Assembly (NCBI RefSeq): GCF_900105655.1
Contig: NZ_LT629787.1
Location: forward strand, 1,116,001-1,180,000
Direction of reading: 5' to 3'
Source of the DNA: Halopseudomonas salegens
Lineage (GTDB): Bacteria > Pseudomonadota > Gammaproteobacteria > Pseudomonadales > Pseudomonadaceae
DNA length: 64,000 nucleotides
Below are positions 42,960-53,029 of this stretch, in pieces. The position numbers and the translations under genes are program-made. The first letter of the stretch is position 1. Each line of letters starts with the position of its first letter. Below the pieces are notes generated by a model. That model ran no database searches, had not been told where the DNA came from, and saw only the letters and a list, made by a program, of their open reading frames with translations.

Positions 42960-43730
42960 ATGCGCGTGCCTGTTATTGTCTTGTTCGTCTGGTTACTGCT
43001 GACCGCACAGGTTCTGGCCGGGCCAAAGACAGTCCCGGTCGGGGGCTATGTTTTTCCGCCTTTTGTCGATTTGACCTCTCAGGGGGAGTGGCGCGGCATT
43101 ACCCTGGATCTGCTGGATGAGCTCAATCGGCTGCAGCATGACTATCACTTCGAGTTTTATCCGACCTCGGCCGGACGACGTTATGCCGACCTGCGAGCCG
43201 GCCACTATGAGCTGATGCTGTTCGAGAATCCGGCCTGGGGCTGGCCACCAGACCAGGTAGAAGGGTTGAAAGGGTTGGTTATGGGCCAGGAGGTGTTTAT
43301 TGCCCGTCGCGCACAGGGCCGTGATCAGGGGTACTTTGCAGATCATGAAGGTAAGCGGATTGCACTGTTCAGTGGCTACCACTACGCGTTTGCTGACTTC
43401 ATCAACAACAAGCAATACCTGCGCAGTAAACACAACGCGGTTTTTACCCAGTCTCAGGAAAGTAACGTGCAGATGGTACTGCGCGGACGGGTGGAGCTGG
43501 GTGTTGTAACGGATGCCTGGCTGGAAACCTATTTGCAACGGTATCCACAGTATCGCGATGAATTATTGATTGGTAGCGACCCCGATCAGTTGTACCAGCA
43601 TTTTCTCCTGCTGCGCCGCGGCAGCACCCCTGATATGGCGACGATGCGACGCCTGTTCGAGCGACTCAAGAGCAATGGTGCGCTGGAACGTGTTCTTGTC
43701 CGGCATGGCATAAACGCAATCGCAGATTAG
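42960..43730 (+). CDS. Periplasmic solute-binding protein, SBP_bac_3-like
   Basis: A 256-residue secreted protein with a signal peptide (about 1-20, LLLTAQVLAG). The body follows the family 3 pattern (VGGYVFPPFVDL start, GITLDLLDELNR, LRAGHYELMLFENPAW). Genes of this type without a transporter neighbour often supply a sensor or chemoreceptor ligand protein. It is divergent from a Cache chemoreceptor and no permease is adjacent. Amino acids are typical ligands of the family, but the ligand here is unknown. Confidence 0.82.
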   Translation: MRVPVIVLFVWLLLTAQVLAGPKTVPVGGYVFPPFVDLTSQGEWRGITLDLLDELNRLQHDYHFEFYPTSAGRRYADLRAGHYELMLFENPAWGWPPDQVEGLKGLVMGQEVFIARRAQGRDQGYFADHEGKRIALFSGYHYAFADFINNKQYLRSKHNAVFTQSQESNVQMVLRGRVELGVVTDAWLETYLQRYPQYRDELLIGSDPDQLYQHFLLLRRGSTPDMATMRRLFERLKSNGALERVLVRHGINAIAD

Positions 43731-43855
43731 CCATTCCCTCAGGTGCAGATGTGAGCTTTCTTGCGTACACTGCGCAACCACATTCGGAACCTGCTCTGGC
43801 CAGTGAGGTCCATTGTCCTGATTTTTGGCTTACTCGACTCAAGGTCTGATCAATA

Positions 43856-44551
43856 ATGATGTCTATCAAGCGCCAACTCCTCGTGTGTTGGGTCACTGCA
43901 GCGCTGACTGCGTCGACCACCAGCCTGGCCGGCGAATCGCAGGATGTTCCTGAAACCCTGCCGGATCAGCCGGTGCAGAGCAATGCTGTTCCTTCACAAC
44001 TGATTGTAGGCTGGGTAGAAAAAGCCCGCGTGCTCCCTGAAAAAACGACCCTGAAGGTCAAGGTTGATTCTGGCGCCCTGACCAGCTCCATGCATGCGGT
44101 GAATATCGACCAGTTCATCCGGGGCGGAAAGCGCTGGGTTCGCTATGACGTCCCGGTGGTTGATGCTGAAACCGGCGACAAGGTGACCATGCATTTTGAA
44201 GTGCCGGTATATCGTCGCGTGCTGGTGCGTGGTGCCGGGGGAGAAGACCGTCGGCCTGTGGTGAAAATGGCTTTGTGTATTGGTGATCGCGTGTATGAAG
44301 AACAGTTCTCCCTGCGTGATCGTGGCGATATGAATTATCCGGTTCTCCTCGGGCGTCGCACTATTTCGCATATTGGGCTGATTGATGTGGCCAATACGTT
44401 TTTGCTGCCATTGAACTGTCCACCCGATGCCGATCAACAGGAGCGTGATCGCTTGGCGGAATTGGAAGCTGATGCTGCACTGATCGACGAGAGTCGCGTG
44501 GACGAGGCTGCCGAAGACGAAGATGGCGGCAGCCAGGAGTATGAAGAGTAA
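43856..44551 (+). CDS. Retropepsin-like (RimK/ATP-grasp-associated type) protease, exported
   Basis: A 231-residue protein with an N-terminal signal (hydrophobic 8-25, ending SLAGES) and a retropepsin-like domain: the DSGA motif at 71-74 (active Asp71) and DRGDMNYPVLLGRR near 160. This is the DUF785/Asp_protease_2 (Zn_protease) family. The C-terminus is an acidic tail rich in Asp and Glu. The role is unclear; family members occur in ribosomal S6 modification loci or glutamate-linked envelope systems. Two ATGs (43856 and 43859) are possible starts. Confidence 0.8.
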   Translation: MMSIKRQLLVCWVTAALTASTTSLAGESQDVPETLPDQPVQSNAVPSQLIVGWVEKARVLPEKTTLKVKVDSGALTSSMHAVNIDQFIRGGKRWVRYDVPVVDAETGDKVTMHFEVPVYRRVLVRGAGGEDRRPVVKMALCIGDRVYEEQFSLRDRGDMNYPVLLGRRTISHIGLIDVANTFLLPLNCPPDADQQERDRLAELEADAALIDESRVDEAAEDEDGGSQEYEE

Positions 44552-44587
44552 AAACATGCCCTTATCCTTCCTGCGAACCCCTGTCCG

Positions 44588-46390
44588 GTGAGACCGCTGA
44601 CGGATAATCAGTACGCCAGTGGCCCGGTCAATTGGCGCATTGTTGCCAGTCTGCTGCCCTACCTGCGCGAGTTCCGTGGGCGCGTGACCCTTGCCTTGCT
44701 GTTGTTGTTCGTGGCCAAGCTGGCTGGTGTTGCCGTGCCCTGGGTGCTCAAGCTGGTGGTTGAGCACTTCGAACAGGGCGCCGATGCCTTGATGCTGGTA
44801 CCGGTTGCCTTGCTTGCCGCCTACGGCCTCCTGCGTTTTTCTTCGGTGTTCTTTTCCGAGTTGCGCGATGCTGTCTTTGCCCGTGTGGCTGAGCGTGCCA
44901 TGCGGCGTATTTCCTTGCAGGTATTCGAGCATTTGCATCGGCTGGATCTGGGCTTCCACCTCTCGCGGCGAACCGGTGGGCTGTCTCGGGATATCGAGCG
45001 CGGTACCAGCGGCATCAGCTTTCTGCTGCGCTTCATGGTTTTCAATATACTGCCTACGCTGCTGGAAATCGGTCTGATTGCCGTTATCCTGCTGCTCAAC
45101 TTCAGCCCGATATACGCCCTTGCCGTGGTCGGCTCGGTGGTCACTTATGTGCTGTTCTCCGTCTGGTGTACCGAATGGCGGAATCATTTCGTGCGCGAAA
45201 GCAATCAAATGGACAATCGCTCGAATACCCGGGCAGTTGACAGTTTGCTGAATTACGAAACGGTCAAATACTTCGCCAACGAACACTTTGAAGCGCGCGA
45301 ATACGACGCGCACTTGCAGCGCTGGGAAGCGGCACGGATGAAAAATCGCCTGTCGCTGGCTGCGCTCAATTCCGGTCAGGCGCTGATCATTGCCGGTTCA
45401 GTGACTCTGCTGATGTTTCTTGCTGCCGGTGAAGTGGCGGCCGGGGATATGAGTCTGGGTGAGCTGGTGATGATCAATGCCTACATGATCCAGTTGTTTA
45501 TCCCGCTCAATTTTCTTGGTTTTATCTACCGCGAAATTCGCGAAGCACTGACCAATATCGAGCGACTTTTCAAACTCTTGCAAACGCCGGTTCAGGTTGC
45601 TGATGCTGCAGACGCCCAGGCCTTGCAGGTGCGTGGCGGTGCTGTTGACTTTGAGGGCGTGGCGCACGCCTATGAGCCGGGCCGGCAGATCCTGCACGAT
45701 ATCAGTTTTGCCATTCCGGCCGGGCACACGCTGGCGATTGTGGGCCCCAGTGGTGCGGGAAAATCCACCCTGGCCAGGCTGCTGTTCCGCTTTTATGACG
45801 TCAGTGCCGGCAGTATCCGTGTTGATGGGCAGGATATACGCAATGTGACACAGCACAGCCTGCGACAGGCCATTGGTGTGGTGCCTCAGGATACAGTGCT
45901 GTTCAATGATACGATTGGCTACAACATCGCCTATGGTGACCCCGGAGCCAGCGACGAGGCTGTATGGGCGGCTTTGCGTCAGGCCCAGCTGGAAGACTTT
46001 GTGCGCAGCCTGCCGAAGGGGCTGGATACGCTCGTCGGCGAGCGCGGCCTGAAACTGTCCGGAGGCGAGAAACAGCGCATTGCTATCGCCCGCGTGCTGT
46101 TGAAAAATCCCCCTGTCCTGATTCTGGATGAAGCCACGTCCTCGCTCGATACCCACGCCGAAAGGTTGATCCTGCAAGCACTGAATCAGGTCGCCAGCAA
46201 ACGCACCACACTGGCCATTGCGCACCGCTTGTCGACTATCGTGCATGCCGAACGCATTCTGGTACTGGAACAGGGAAGGGTGGTCGAACAAGGCACGCAT
46301 CCTGAACTCCTTGCTCTTGGGGGTGCCTATGCGCATCTATGGTCACAGCAGCAACGTCAACAACTTGATGGGCAGAATGCAGACGTCTAG
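44588..46390 (+). CDS. ABC exporter, ATM1/HMT1 type
   Basis: A 600-residue half-transporter: six-helix ABC membrane domain (about 20-310), then the ATPase with Walker A GPSGAGKST at 386-394, signature LSGGEKQRIAIARVLL and LILDEATSSLDTHAE. TGGLSRDIERGTSGI and NYETVKYFANE are hallmarks of the ATM1/ABCB7 group, which exports glutathione-linked compounds or metals across the inner membrane. GTG at 44588 starts the protein, with no clear ribosome binding site. It is 36 bp after the retropepsin-like gene and may share its transcript. Confidence 0.92.
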   Translation: MRPLTDNQYASGPVNWRIVASLLPYLREFRGRVTLALLLLFVAKLAGVAVPWVLKLVVEHFEQGADALMLVPVALLAAYGLLRFSSVFFSELRDAVFARVAERAMRRISLQVFEHLHRLDLGFHLSRRTGGLSRDIERGTSGISFLLRFMVFNILPTLLEIGLIAVILLLNFSPIYALAVVGSVVTYVLFSVWCTEWRNHFVRESNQMDNRSNTRAVDSLLNYETVKYFANEHFEAREYDAHLQRWEAARMKNRLSLAALNSGQALIIAGSVTLLMFLAAGEVAAGDMSLGELVMINAYMIQLFIPLNFLGFIYREIREALTNIERLFKLLQTPVQVADAADAQALQVRGGAVDFEGVAHAYEPGRQILHDISFAIPAGHTLAIVGPSGAGKSTLARLLFRFYDVSAGSIRVDGQDIRNVTQHSLRQAIGVVPQDTVLFNDTIGYNIAYGDPGASDEAVWAALRQAQLEDFVRSLPKGLDTLVGERGLKLSGGEKQRIAIARVLLKNPPVLILDEATSSLDTHAERLILQALNQVASKRTTLAIAHRLSTIVHAERILVLEQGRVVEQGTHPELLALGGAYAHLWSQQQRQQLDGQNADV

Positions 46391-46466
46391 CAGGCCAGAC
46401 ATCACAAGAATCAGCAGGCAGCTGTAGTACCATGCCAGCGCCAAGCCAAAACCAAGGAGACATGCC

Positions 46467-46919
46467 GTGAACTGGGATCTACCCAAGCCCTTTACCCTCG
46501 ACATTCAGGTGCAAGCGGACGATATCGATGAACTCGGGCATGCCAATAATGCCAGCTATGTGCGCTGGTTGGAGCGTTGCGCATGGCAGCATTCACAATC
46601 ACTCGGACTGGGGGTGGTGGAGTACCGTGAACTGGATCGTGCTATGGCTGTGGTGCGGCATGAAATAGACTATCTGGCGGCTGCCTACGCGGGTGAAAAG
46701 CTGACCATGGCAACCTGGATCGTTCGCTGGGACAAGAAATTGCGCATGACCCGACATTTTCAGTTGTGCCGTCAGTCGGATGGTTTGACGCTGTTGCGCG
46801 CCGCCACTACTTTTGCCTGCATTGAGCTGAGTAGCGGTAAACCCAAGCGCATGCCGCCGGTGTTCATCGAGGTGTACGCCAAAGGGGTGGTTGCCGACGA
46901 TGCGCTGCCCAAGGCATAA
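46467..46919 (+). CDS. Acyl-CoA thioesterase, 4-hydroxybenzoyl-CoA type
   Basis: A 150-residue hotdog thioesterase of the YbgC/FadM group. The catalytic Asp is in DDIDELGHANNASYVRWLE, with the ELGHANN motif at about 22-28. It hydrolyses acyl-CoA. The GTG start at 46467 has AAGGAGA 6 nt upstream; the ATG at 46462 is too close to that site and opens only a two-codon frame. It may follow the ABC exporter on the same transcript, 76 bp away, and is convergent with rsxE. Confidence 0.87.
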   Translation: MNWDLPKPFTLDIQVQADDIDELGHANNASYVRWLERCAWQHSQSLGLGVVEYRELDRAMAVVRHEIDYLAAAYAGEKLTMATWIVRWDKKLRMTRHFQLCRQSDGLTLLRAATTFACIELSSGKPKRMPPVFIEVYAKGVVADDALPKA

Positions 46920-46973
46920 CACCCCGTTTGCAATCATTGATCTGCCTGCCGATGCACAGTCAGATTGCGCGTT

Positions 46974-47687
46974 TCAACCCACGGTTCCGGTTACCCGCAC
47001 CCGCTTGCTGCCAACTACCGGGGCGGCCGCTTTGGCAGCCTGGCGTTGTTTGATCTGACTGTCGATGGTGTTTTTCAGGGCGATCAGCAGGCCCATAAAA
47101 ACGAAGGCGCCGGGCGGCAGGATAACGAAGAGGACGTCCTTGTAATTGGGGAAGACGACCAGTGTCCAGTCGGCGGCCCAGGGGCCGAGCAGCAGGTCCA
47201 TGCTGGCAAACAAGGTGCCATATCCCACCAGCTCCCGAAGCATACCGAGGACAATCAGTACCAGGCCAAACCCGACCCCCATCATGAAACCATCCAGGGC
47301 CGAGGGCAGAATGGCATTTTTCGAGGCGAAGGCGTCGGCTCGACCGAGAATGGTGCAGTTGGTAACGATCAACGGTATGAAAATCCCCAGTATCTGGTAC
47401 AGCTCATAGGTGAACGCCTGCATCAATAGTTCGGTGATGGTGACCAGCGCGGCGATGATCATGACAAAGGCGGGTAGCCGCACTGCCGGAGTAACGGCAT
47501 GGCGGATCAACGAGACCAGGATGTTGGAGCCGGTCAGTACCAGCATGGTAGCCAGCGCCAGGCCCAGCGCGTTGACTGTGGTGCTGGAGACGCCGAGCAG
47601 CGGGCAGAGCCCGAGTAACTGAACCAGCCCGGGGTTGTTGTGCCAGAGGCCGTCGGCGGTGATTGCTTTGGCGTTAGTCTCGGCCAT
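46974..47687 (-). CDS. rsxE: Electron transport complex subunit RsxE
   Basis: A 237-residue membrane subunit of the Rnf/Rsx complex with six predicted helices, paralogous to RsxA. It is the last gene of the rsxABCDGE operon; its start overlaps the end of rsxG by 14 nt and GAGGA precedes the ATG. The complex couples electron transfer between reduced ferredoxin and NAD to ion movement, and in enterobacteria keeps SoxR reduced. In many relatives nth follows rsxE; here the next gene is a convergent thioesterase. Confidence 0.95.
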   Translation of the reverse strand: MAETNAKAITADGLWHNNPGLVQLLGLCPLLGVSSTTVNALGLALATMLVLTGSNILVSLIRHAVTPAVRLPAFVMIIAALVTITELLMQAFTYELYQILGIFIPLIVTNCTILGRADAFASKNAILPSALDGFMMGVGFGLVLIVLGMLRELVGYGTLFASMDLLLGPWAADWTLVVFPNYKDVLFVILPPGAFVFMGLLIALKNTIDSQIKQRQAAKAAAPVVGSKRVRVTGTVG

Positions 47688-48333
47688 CGGTAGTGTCCTC
47701 TGCCATAGGGTTCAGCAATTCTGCGCGATGCTGTTCAAAGTACTCCAGGCTGCGGTAGACCGCCTGAACGACAGCGCGGGCGGTAACGGTGGCTCCGGTG
47801 AACTGGTCAAAGTCGCCGCCATCCTTGCGCACGGCCCAGTTCTCCGGGGCCGGCACTTCGATACTGGTGCCGTTGAAGCTGAGGATCCAGGGATCCTTGC
47901 CGAGCTCGATCTTGTCGCCCAGCCCGGGTGTTTCGCGGTGACTGGTTACCCGTACACCGGCGATGTCACCATTGGCGCGAATCCCCACCAGCAGATCGAT
48001 GCGCCCACTGTAACCATCCGGGGCGATGACCGGAAGGATGACCGCAACCACGTCACCGTCCTGTTTGCCACGCCAGGCTTCAGCCGGACGCGAGAGATTC
48101 AGGTGGCGGCGGTCGTCGACCAGAAAGCTGTCATCCAGCAGATCGTTATCGTGCTGGTCGTGTGGCAGGATTTCATTCAGCGCGCTCATCTGCACGCGGC
48201 GCTGCTCGTTGGCAATGCGCTCGGCGGTGCCTTGCTGGGTCAGCGCAATCAGGCCGACAGTGGCAATGGCGAATACGCCAAGAATAATGCCGTTGCGCAG
48301 CATTGAGCTGCCGGTGGTGTTGGGGTTGTCCAT
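47674..48333 (-). CDS. rsxG: Electron transport complex subunit RsxG
   Basis: A 219-residue subunit with one N-terminal helix (about 11-31) and a periplasmic FMN domain. The flavin attachment motif reads [11 protein letters not shown] near 183-193, where the Thr after GA-x takes FMN by phosphodiester bond. It carries electrons between RsxC/D and the outer side of the membrane. The start at 48333 leaves a single base after the rsxD stop, so translation is coupled. Confidence 0.94.
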   Translation of the reverse strand: MDNPNTTGSSMLRNGIILGVFAIATVGLIALTQQGTAERIANEQRRVQMSALNEILPHDQHDNDLLDDSFLVDDRRHLNLSRPAEAWRGKQDGDVVAVILPVIAPDGYSGRIDLLVGIRANGDIAGVRVTSHRETPGLGDKIELGKDPWILSFNGTSIEVPAPENWAVRKDGGDFDQFTGATVTARAVVQAVYRSLEYFEQHRAELLNPMAEDTTDGRD

Positions 48334-48334
48334 A

Positions 48335-49402
48335 TCAGTCGACCTTGCCCATGCCGCGCTGGGCCTTGCGGTGCCCGTAGGTGCGCGGGGTGGTGTAGTA
48401 GTCAATGGTCGGTGCGGCCAGGTTCATCAGCAGCACGGCGAAGGCGACCGCATCCGGGTAGCCGCCCCAGGCACGGATCACATAGACCAGCACGCCGACC
48501 CCGATACCGAAGATCAGACGCCCCAGGTTGCTGGTGGCGCCCGAGACCGGATCGGTGATGATAAAGAAGGCGCCCAGCATGGTGGCGCCACCAAGCAGGT
48601 GGAACAACGGCGAGCCGTTGGAATCCGACCCTGAGCCACTCCAGAACAGCAGGCTCATGACAAAGAGCGCCACCAGCATGCCGACCGGTGCATGCCAGGT
48701 AAAGATCTTCTTGTAGATCAGGAACAGGCCGCCGGCCAGGTAGGCGAGGCTGACCCATTCCCAGGCGTAGCCGGCAAAGATGCCGAATACGGGTTGTTCG
48801 GCGCGCAGTTCGTCCATGGTCAGGCTGGTGTTGTTCTTGACCACATCCAGCGGGGTTGCCAGGGTCCAGCCATCAATGACCTGAGTCGCGGGCAGAAAAA
48901 CGTGGCGCAAGGCGTCGAGAAAGCCCAGGGTTGCGTTGAGTTCCGGCATCACCTGCTCAATCCCGCGCCAGGCCGGCCAGGCGGTCATTTCCACTGGAAA
49001 GGAGATGAGCACTACCACATAACCGAGCATTGCCGGGTTGAAGGGATTCTGGCCCAGGCCGCCATACAGTTGCTTGCCGAGCACGATGGCGCAGCCGGCG
49101 GCAACCAGGACCAGCCACCAGGGGGCCAGCGGTGGCAAGGCCAGCGCCAGTAGCCAGGCGGTGACCAGGGCGCTGCCGTCGCGCAGGAAGAACTGCAGGG
49201 GTCGCTGGCGCAGCCAGAGAATCAGTGCTTCAAAGCCGATGGCAAAGAGACTGGCCAGGGCAATATTGATCAAGGTGCCCCAGCCAAAGAACCAGGTCAT
49301 GGCGGCCACGCCGGGCAGGGTGGCGGCCAGTACCCAGAGCATGATGGTCTGGGTATGGTTGGCGCCCCGGGCGTGGGGGGAGGTGATACGGGCCAGGGCC
49401 AT
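48335..49402 (-). CDS. rsxD: Electron transport complex subunit RsxD
   Basis: A 355-residue integral membrane subunit with about ten helices, related to NqrB. The FMN-linking Thr is expected in the SGATS-like segment PVSGATSNLGRLIFG near 285-299. It forms part of the ion path of the complex. Its ATG overlaps the rsxC stop by 1 nt (TGATG). Confidence 0.94.
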   Translation of the reverse strand: MALARITSPHARGANHTQTIMLWVLAATLPGVAAMTWFFGWGTLINIALASLFAIGFEALILWLRQRPLQFFLRDGSALVTAWLLALALPPLAPWWLVLVAAGCAIVLGKQLYGGLGQNPFNPAMLGYVVVLISFPVEMTAWPAWRGIEQVMPELNATLGFLDALRHVFLPATQVIDGWTLATPLDVVKNNTSLTMDELRAEQPVFGIFAGYAWEWVSLAYLAGGLFLIYKKIFTWHAPVGMLVALFVMSLLFWSGSGSDSNGSPLFHLLGGATMLGAFFIITDPVSGATSNLGRLIFGIGVGVLVYVIRAWGGYPDAVAFAVLLMNLAAPTIDYYTTPRTYGHRKAQRGMGKVD

Positions 49403-51594
49403 CAGTCGGTCTCCTTGCTGGCCATATGCGCGGCAAAGGCTTTTGCGGCTGCATCCAGGGCCTGTCTGGCATTGACCTGGTCTGCTTCCAGACTGGCAAT
49501 GGTGTCGGCGCTGGTGTCGGTGTTGTCGGCCAGCGCCCGCTCGGCTTTCTTGAAGGCGGCCTTGGCCATGGCCATATCGGTTTTCAGTTGCCGTGCGGTT
49601 TCATCCACCGGCTTTTTTTCGACGGCTTGCTTGCGAGCAGGCTCGCTGGCTGCCGGCAAGCGTGCATCGGCTTCCGCCACCTGCTGACGCAAGTGATCGA
49701 TCTCGGCCTGCTGTTCGGCGCTTGGCTGTTCGCCTGCCGCCCGCTCGGCCTTGCGCAGGCTGGCACGCAGCATCGCGGCTTCGATCTTGAGCTTTTTCGT
49801 CGCATCGTCAGCCGCGGCAGCCGGTGGGGCTGGCGGCTGGGTGCTTTGTTCGCCAATAGCTTGCTGGTAGGCCTGTTCGGCTTGTTCCAGCGCCTGCTCC
49901 AGCGTAGGTATCTGGGCTTGCAGGTCTTCATTGTCCGGGTTGGCGGCCAGCTGTTTCTGTGCTTTTTTCAGCGCCATGCGTGCGGTGGCAGCGGCGATCT
50001 TGAGCTGTTTTTGCTCATCGCTCAAGCCATCGGTTTTTTTCGCCTGCAGGCGGGCGAGATCGGGTTCGGCCGAACGGTCACTGGCTTGGTCAGGCGTCGC
50101 CGAGTCGTCAGCTTTGGCCGCTGCGGCCTCTGCCTTGGCAGCCTTCATGCGCGCGGCTTTCTCAGCCTTGGCCTGACGATCGCGCTCTTTCTGCTCGGCT
50201 TCACGCTGCAAACGGGCCTGGCGCTGCTCGAAGCGCTGCTTGGAATGTTCCGCCTTGTGCTGTTGCAGTTCCTGCTCACGAATCTCGGCCTTGGCGGCCC
50301 GGTAGTACTGCACCAGCGGGATGCTGCTGGGACACACGTAAGCGCAGGCGCCACACTCGATACAGTCAAACAGGTGCTGGCGTTTGAGCTGGTCGTAATC
50401 CTTGCCGAGAGCAAACCAGTGCAGCTGCTGTGGCAGCAGTTCGGCCGGGCAGGCTTCGGCACAGAGGCCGCAGCGGATGCAGGGTTGTGCCGGCGGTGGT
50501 GGCGGCAGCTCTTGCTGGCTGCCGGCGAGCAGGCAGTTGCTGGTCTTGATCACCGGCGCGTCCGTGCTTTGCAGGGTAAAGCCCATCATCGGGCCGCCCA
50601 TGACCAGGCGATAGAGCCGGTCAGGCTGCAGGCCGGCATATTCGAGCAAATGCCTGATAGGGGTGCCGATCAGGGCTTCCACGTTGGTTGGCCGTTGCAG
50701 GGCATCACCGGTGAGGGTGACGATGCGTTTGATCAGGGGCTGCCCGAGGATAATGGCGTCATGCACGGCGATCAGGGTGCCGATGTTCTGGCAGACCATG
50801 CCGATATCGGCCGGCAGGCCGCCGCTGGGTACTTCTTTGCCGGTGAGAATCTGGATCAGTTGTTTCTCGCCACCGCTGGGGTATTTGGTCGGAAAGCTGA
50901 TGACCTGCATGGCCTTGTCACCCACAGCGGCCTGCATGGCGGCAATGGCCTCGGGTTTGTTGTCTTCAATCCCGATCAGTACCTCTTCGGGATGGAGGAT
51001 ATGCATGAGAATTTCGATGCCGCTGACGACCTTGTCGGCCTGGTAGCGCATGGCGGTATCGTCGGCAGTAATGTAGGGCTCGCACTCGGTACCGTTGATG
51101 ATCAGGGTATGGATTTTCTGTTCCGGCCGCGCCTTGAGTTTGGCGGCGGTGGGAAAGCCGGCGCCACCCAGGCCGCTGACGCCGGCCTGGCGGATGAGCT
51201 CCATCAGGGTGTCGGCATCCAGGGCGCTGAAGTCACTGACCGGATTGCACTCGACCCAGGAGTCTTTGCCATCGGGCTCGAGGGTAATCGCCCACTCTTC
51301 CAGCCCGGAGGCATGCGGGTAGGGGGCCGGGCCGATGGCGCTGATGCGCCCTGAGGTGGGGGCGTGCAAGGGCGCGCTGATCAGACCGCTGCTTTCGGCG
51401 AGCAGTTGGCCCTTGCTGACCTGATCGCCAATAGCGACGACGGGTTCGGCGGGCGCGCCAATATGCTGTTGCAGGGGCAGTATCAGCTGCGCGGGCATGG
51501 GCACGCTTTCCAGCCCACGCTGGGTGGACTGGTGTTTGTTTTCTTCCGGGTGAATGCCGCCGGGAATATCCCAGATTCGGATGGCTTGGGTCAT
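49402..51594 (-). CDS. rsxC: Electron transport complex subunit RsxC
   Basis: A 730-residue peripheral subunit with an NADH/FMN-binding NqrF/Nuo51-like N-terminal part (glycine loops near 135-180) and two [4Fe-4S] clusters: [12 protein letters not shown] and [12 protein letters not shown] at about 370-425. The C-terminal third (about 450-730) is a Lys/Ala-rich helical extension with three imperfect repeats of 63-71 residues, each opening with QLK or KLK followed by an Ala-rich helix and KKA or RKA. Such tails are present in pseudomonad RnfC proteins but vary in repeat number. It overlaps rsxB by 4 nt. Confidence 0.94.
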   Translation of the reverse strand: MTQAIRIWDIPGGIHPEENKHQSTQRGLESVPMPAQLILPLQQHIGAPAEPVVAIGDQVSKGQLLAESSGLISAPLHAPTSGRISAIGPAPYPHASGLEEWAITLEPDGKDSWVECNPVSDFSALDADTLMELIRQAGVSGLGGAGFPTAAKLKARPEQKIHTLIINGTECEPYITADDTAMRYQADKVVSGIEILMHILHPEEVLIGIEDNKPEAIAAMQAAVGDKAMQVISFPTKYPSGGEKQLIQILTGKEVPSGGLPADIGMVCQNIGTLIAVHDAIILGQPLIKRIVTLTGDALQRPTNVEALIGTPIRHLLEYAGLQPDRLYRLVMGGPMMGFTLQSTDAPVIKTSNCLLAGSQQELPPPPPAQPCIRCGLCAEACPAELLPQQLHWFALGKDYDQLKRQHLFDCIECGACAYVCPSSIPLVQYYRAAKAEIREQELQQHKAEHSKQRFEQRQARLQREAEQKERDRQAKAEKAARMKAAKAEAAAAKADDSATPDQASDRSAEPDLARLQAKKTDGLSDEQKQLKIAAATARMALKKAQKQLAANPDNEDLQAQIPTLEQALEQAEQAYQQAIGEQSTQPPAPPAAAADDATKKLKIEAAMLRASLRKAERAAGEQPSAEQQAEIDHLRQQVAEADARLPAASEPARKQAVEKKPVDETARQLKTDMAMAKAAFKKAERALADNTDTSADTIASLEADQVNARQALDAAAKAFAAHMASKETD

Positions 51595-52175
51595 GCGCTG
51601 GCCTCCGTGGCACGGTCACTGGCGATAACCTGGGTGGCAGGCAGGGGGTAATCCCATTTCCAGTTTTTCGCGGTCGTTGGCAACGGCACCATGTCGATGC
51701 AGTCGACCGGGCAGGGTTCGACGCAGAGGTCGCAGCCGGTGCATTCGTCGACAATCACGGTGTGCATCTGTTTGGCGGCACCGAGGATGGCGTCGACCGG
51801 GCAGGCCTGGATGCATTTGGTGCAGCCGATGCATTCGTCTTCACGGATATAGGCGACCATTTTCGGCTTTTCTTCGCCATGTTCGGCATCCAGCGGCGGG
51901 GCTTCGACGTCGAGCAGGTCGGCGAGGGCGTGGATGGTGGCTTCGCCGCCTGGCGGGCATTTGTTGATGGGCTCGCCGTTGGCGATACCTTCGGCATAGG
52001 GTTTGCAGCCGGGATGGCCGCACTGGCCGCACTGGGTTTGTGGCAATAGGGCGTTGATCTGGTCGACGATGGGGTCACCTTCGACTTTGAAGCGAATCGC
52101 GGCAAAGCCGAGAATGCCGCCAAACAGGAGGGCGAGGGCGAGCAGGACGAGGACGGCGGTGAGTACGACGCTCAT
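51591..52175 (-). CDS. rsxB: Electron transport complex subunit RsxB
   Basis: A 194-residue iron-sulfur subunit. An N-terminal membrane anchor (about 5-25) is followed by the [16 protein letters not shown] cluster domain and a ferredoxin pair [12 protein letters not shown] / [12 protein letters not shown]. It passes electrons from ferredoxin to the membrane part. The gene lies 3 bp after rsxA and overlaps rsxC. Confidence 0.95.
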   Translation of the reverse strand: MSVVLTAVLVLLALALLFGGILGFAAIRFKVEGDPIVDQINALLPQTQCGQCGHPGCKPYAEGIANGEPINKCPPGGEATIHALADLLDVEAPPLDAEHGEEKPKMVAYIREDECIGCTKCIQACPVDAILGAAKQMHTVIVDECTGCDLCVEPCPVDCIDMVPLPTTAKNWKWDYPLPATQVIASDRATEASA

Positions 52176-52178
52176 GAT

Positions 52179-52763
52179 TTACAGCCTTATCAGTCCGGTG
52201 AAGCCCATGAAGGCGAGCGACATCAGGCCGGCGGTGATCATGCCGATGGCGGCACCCTGGAAGGGGGCGGGGACGTCGGCGATGGCGATACGCTCGCGCA
52301 GGGCGGCAAACAGGATCAGAATCAGGGAGAATCCGATGGCGGCGCCAAATCCGTAGGTGGCGGATTGCATGAAGGTCTGTTCGCTGCGGTTGGTGTTCAA
52401 CAGGGCGACCCCGAGTACGGCACAGTTGGAAGTAATCAGTGGCAAGAAGATGCCCAGTACCCGGTACAGCAAGGGGCTGGTTTTGTGCACGACCATCTCG
52501 GTAAATTGGACGACGACGGCGATTACCAGGATGAACGATATGGTACGCAGGAATTCGAGTTCTAGCGGCACCAGTATGTATTGAAATGTGATGTAGCTGA
52601 GAATGGCAGCCAGGGTAAGCACAAAGGTGGTGGCCGCAGACATGCCAATGGCCGTCTCCAGTTTGCCGGAGACGCCCATAAAGGGGCACAGCCCGAGAAA
52701 CTGGACCAGTACGAAGTTGTTGACCAGGATGGTGCTGATCAATATCAGGGCAAATTCTGTCAT
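52179..52763 (-). CDS. rsxA: Electron transport complex subunit RsxA
   Basis: A 194-residue six-helix membrane subunit, first of the operon, normal length for RsxA (about 193). The start at ATG 52763 gives [19 protein letters not shown] as usual; an upstream TTG at 52784 would add seven residues. Its promoter must lie in the 266-bp gap to metG, which also holds the third structured repeat. Confidence 0.95.
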   Translation of the reverse strand: MTEFALILISTILVNNFVLVQFLGLCPFMGVSGKLETAIGMSAATTFVLTLAAILSYITFQYILVPLELEFLRTISFILVIAVVVQFTEMVVHKTSPLLYRVLGIFLPLITSNCAVLGVALLNTNRSEQTFMQSATYGFGAAIGFSLILILFAALRERIAIADVPAPFQGAAIGMITAGLMSLAFMGFTGLIRL

Positions 52764-52825
52764 GCTTACCCAACCGTTTTCCAATCGCCTGCGATAGCTT
52801 CAAGGGCGATCTGATTGTGCCGGCC

Positions 52826-52928
52826 GGCTTTCCGGCCAGCGGCTGAGGACACGCGGTGAATACATCCCTGTACGCTCGTGGATGCCATCCCTGGCATCCA
52901 ACGGTCCTCAACCGCTGACCGGAAAGCC
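52826..52928. repeat. Structured intergenic repeat, copy 3
   Basis: 24-nt arms 52826-52849 and 52905-52928 pair with two mismatches. The core matches copies 1 and 2: CACGC, TACATCCCTGTA mini-hairpin, GCTCG, then GGATGCC / GGCATCC hairpin with ATCCCT loop, and ACGG. It lies 101 bp after metG and 62 bp before rsxA on the minus strand, so it could end metG transcription or sit in the rsx promoter zone. Confidence 0.85.
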
Positions 52929-53029
52929 TGCTCTCAAATTCCGTGCAGTCTGCGGGAAAACCCACATAACCTGCTTAATGTTTGATTCCAGCCTGAAGCT
53001 TACAGCGATTTCCGTCAGCCTCCGGCTTG

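Noticed and set aside
49426-51354. 642-codon open frame on the plus strand
   Set aside because: Antisense to rsxC, which is unmistakable. The translated product is low-complexity and Gly/Leu/Phe-rich without domains.
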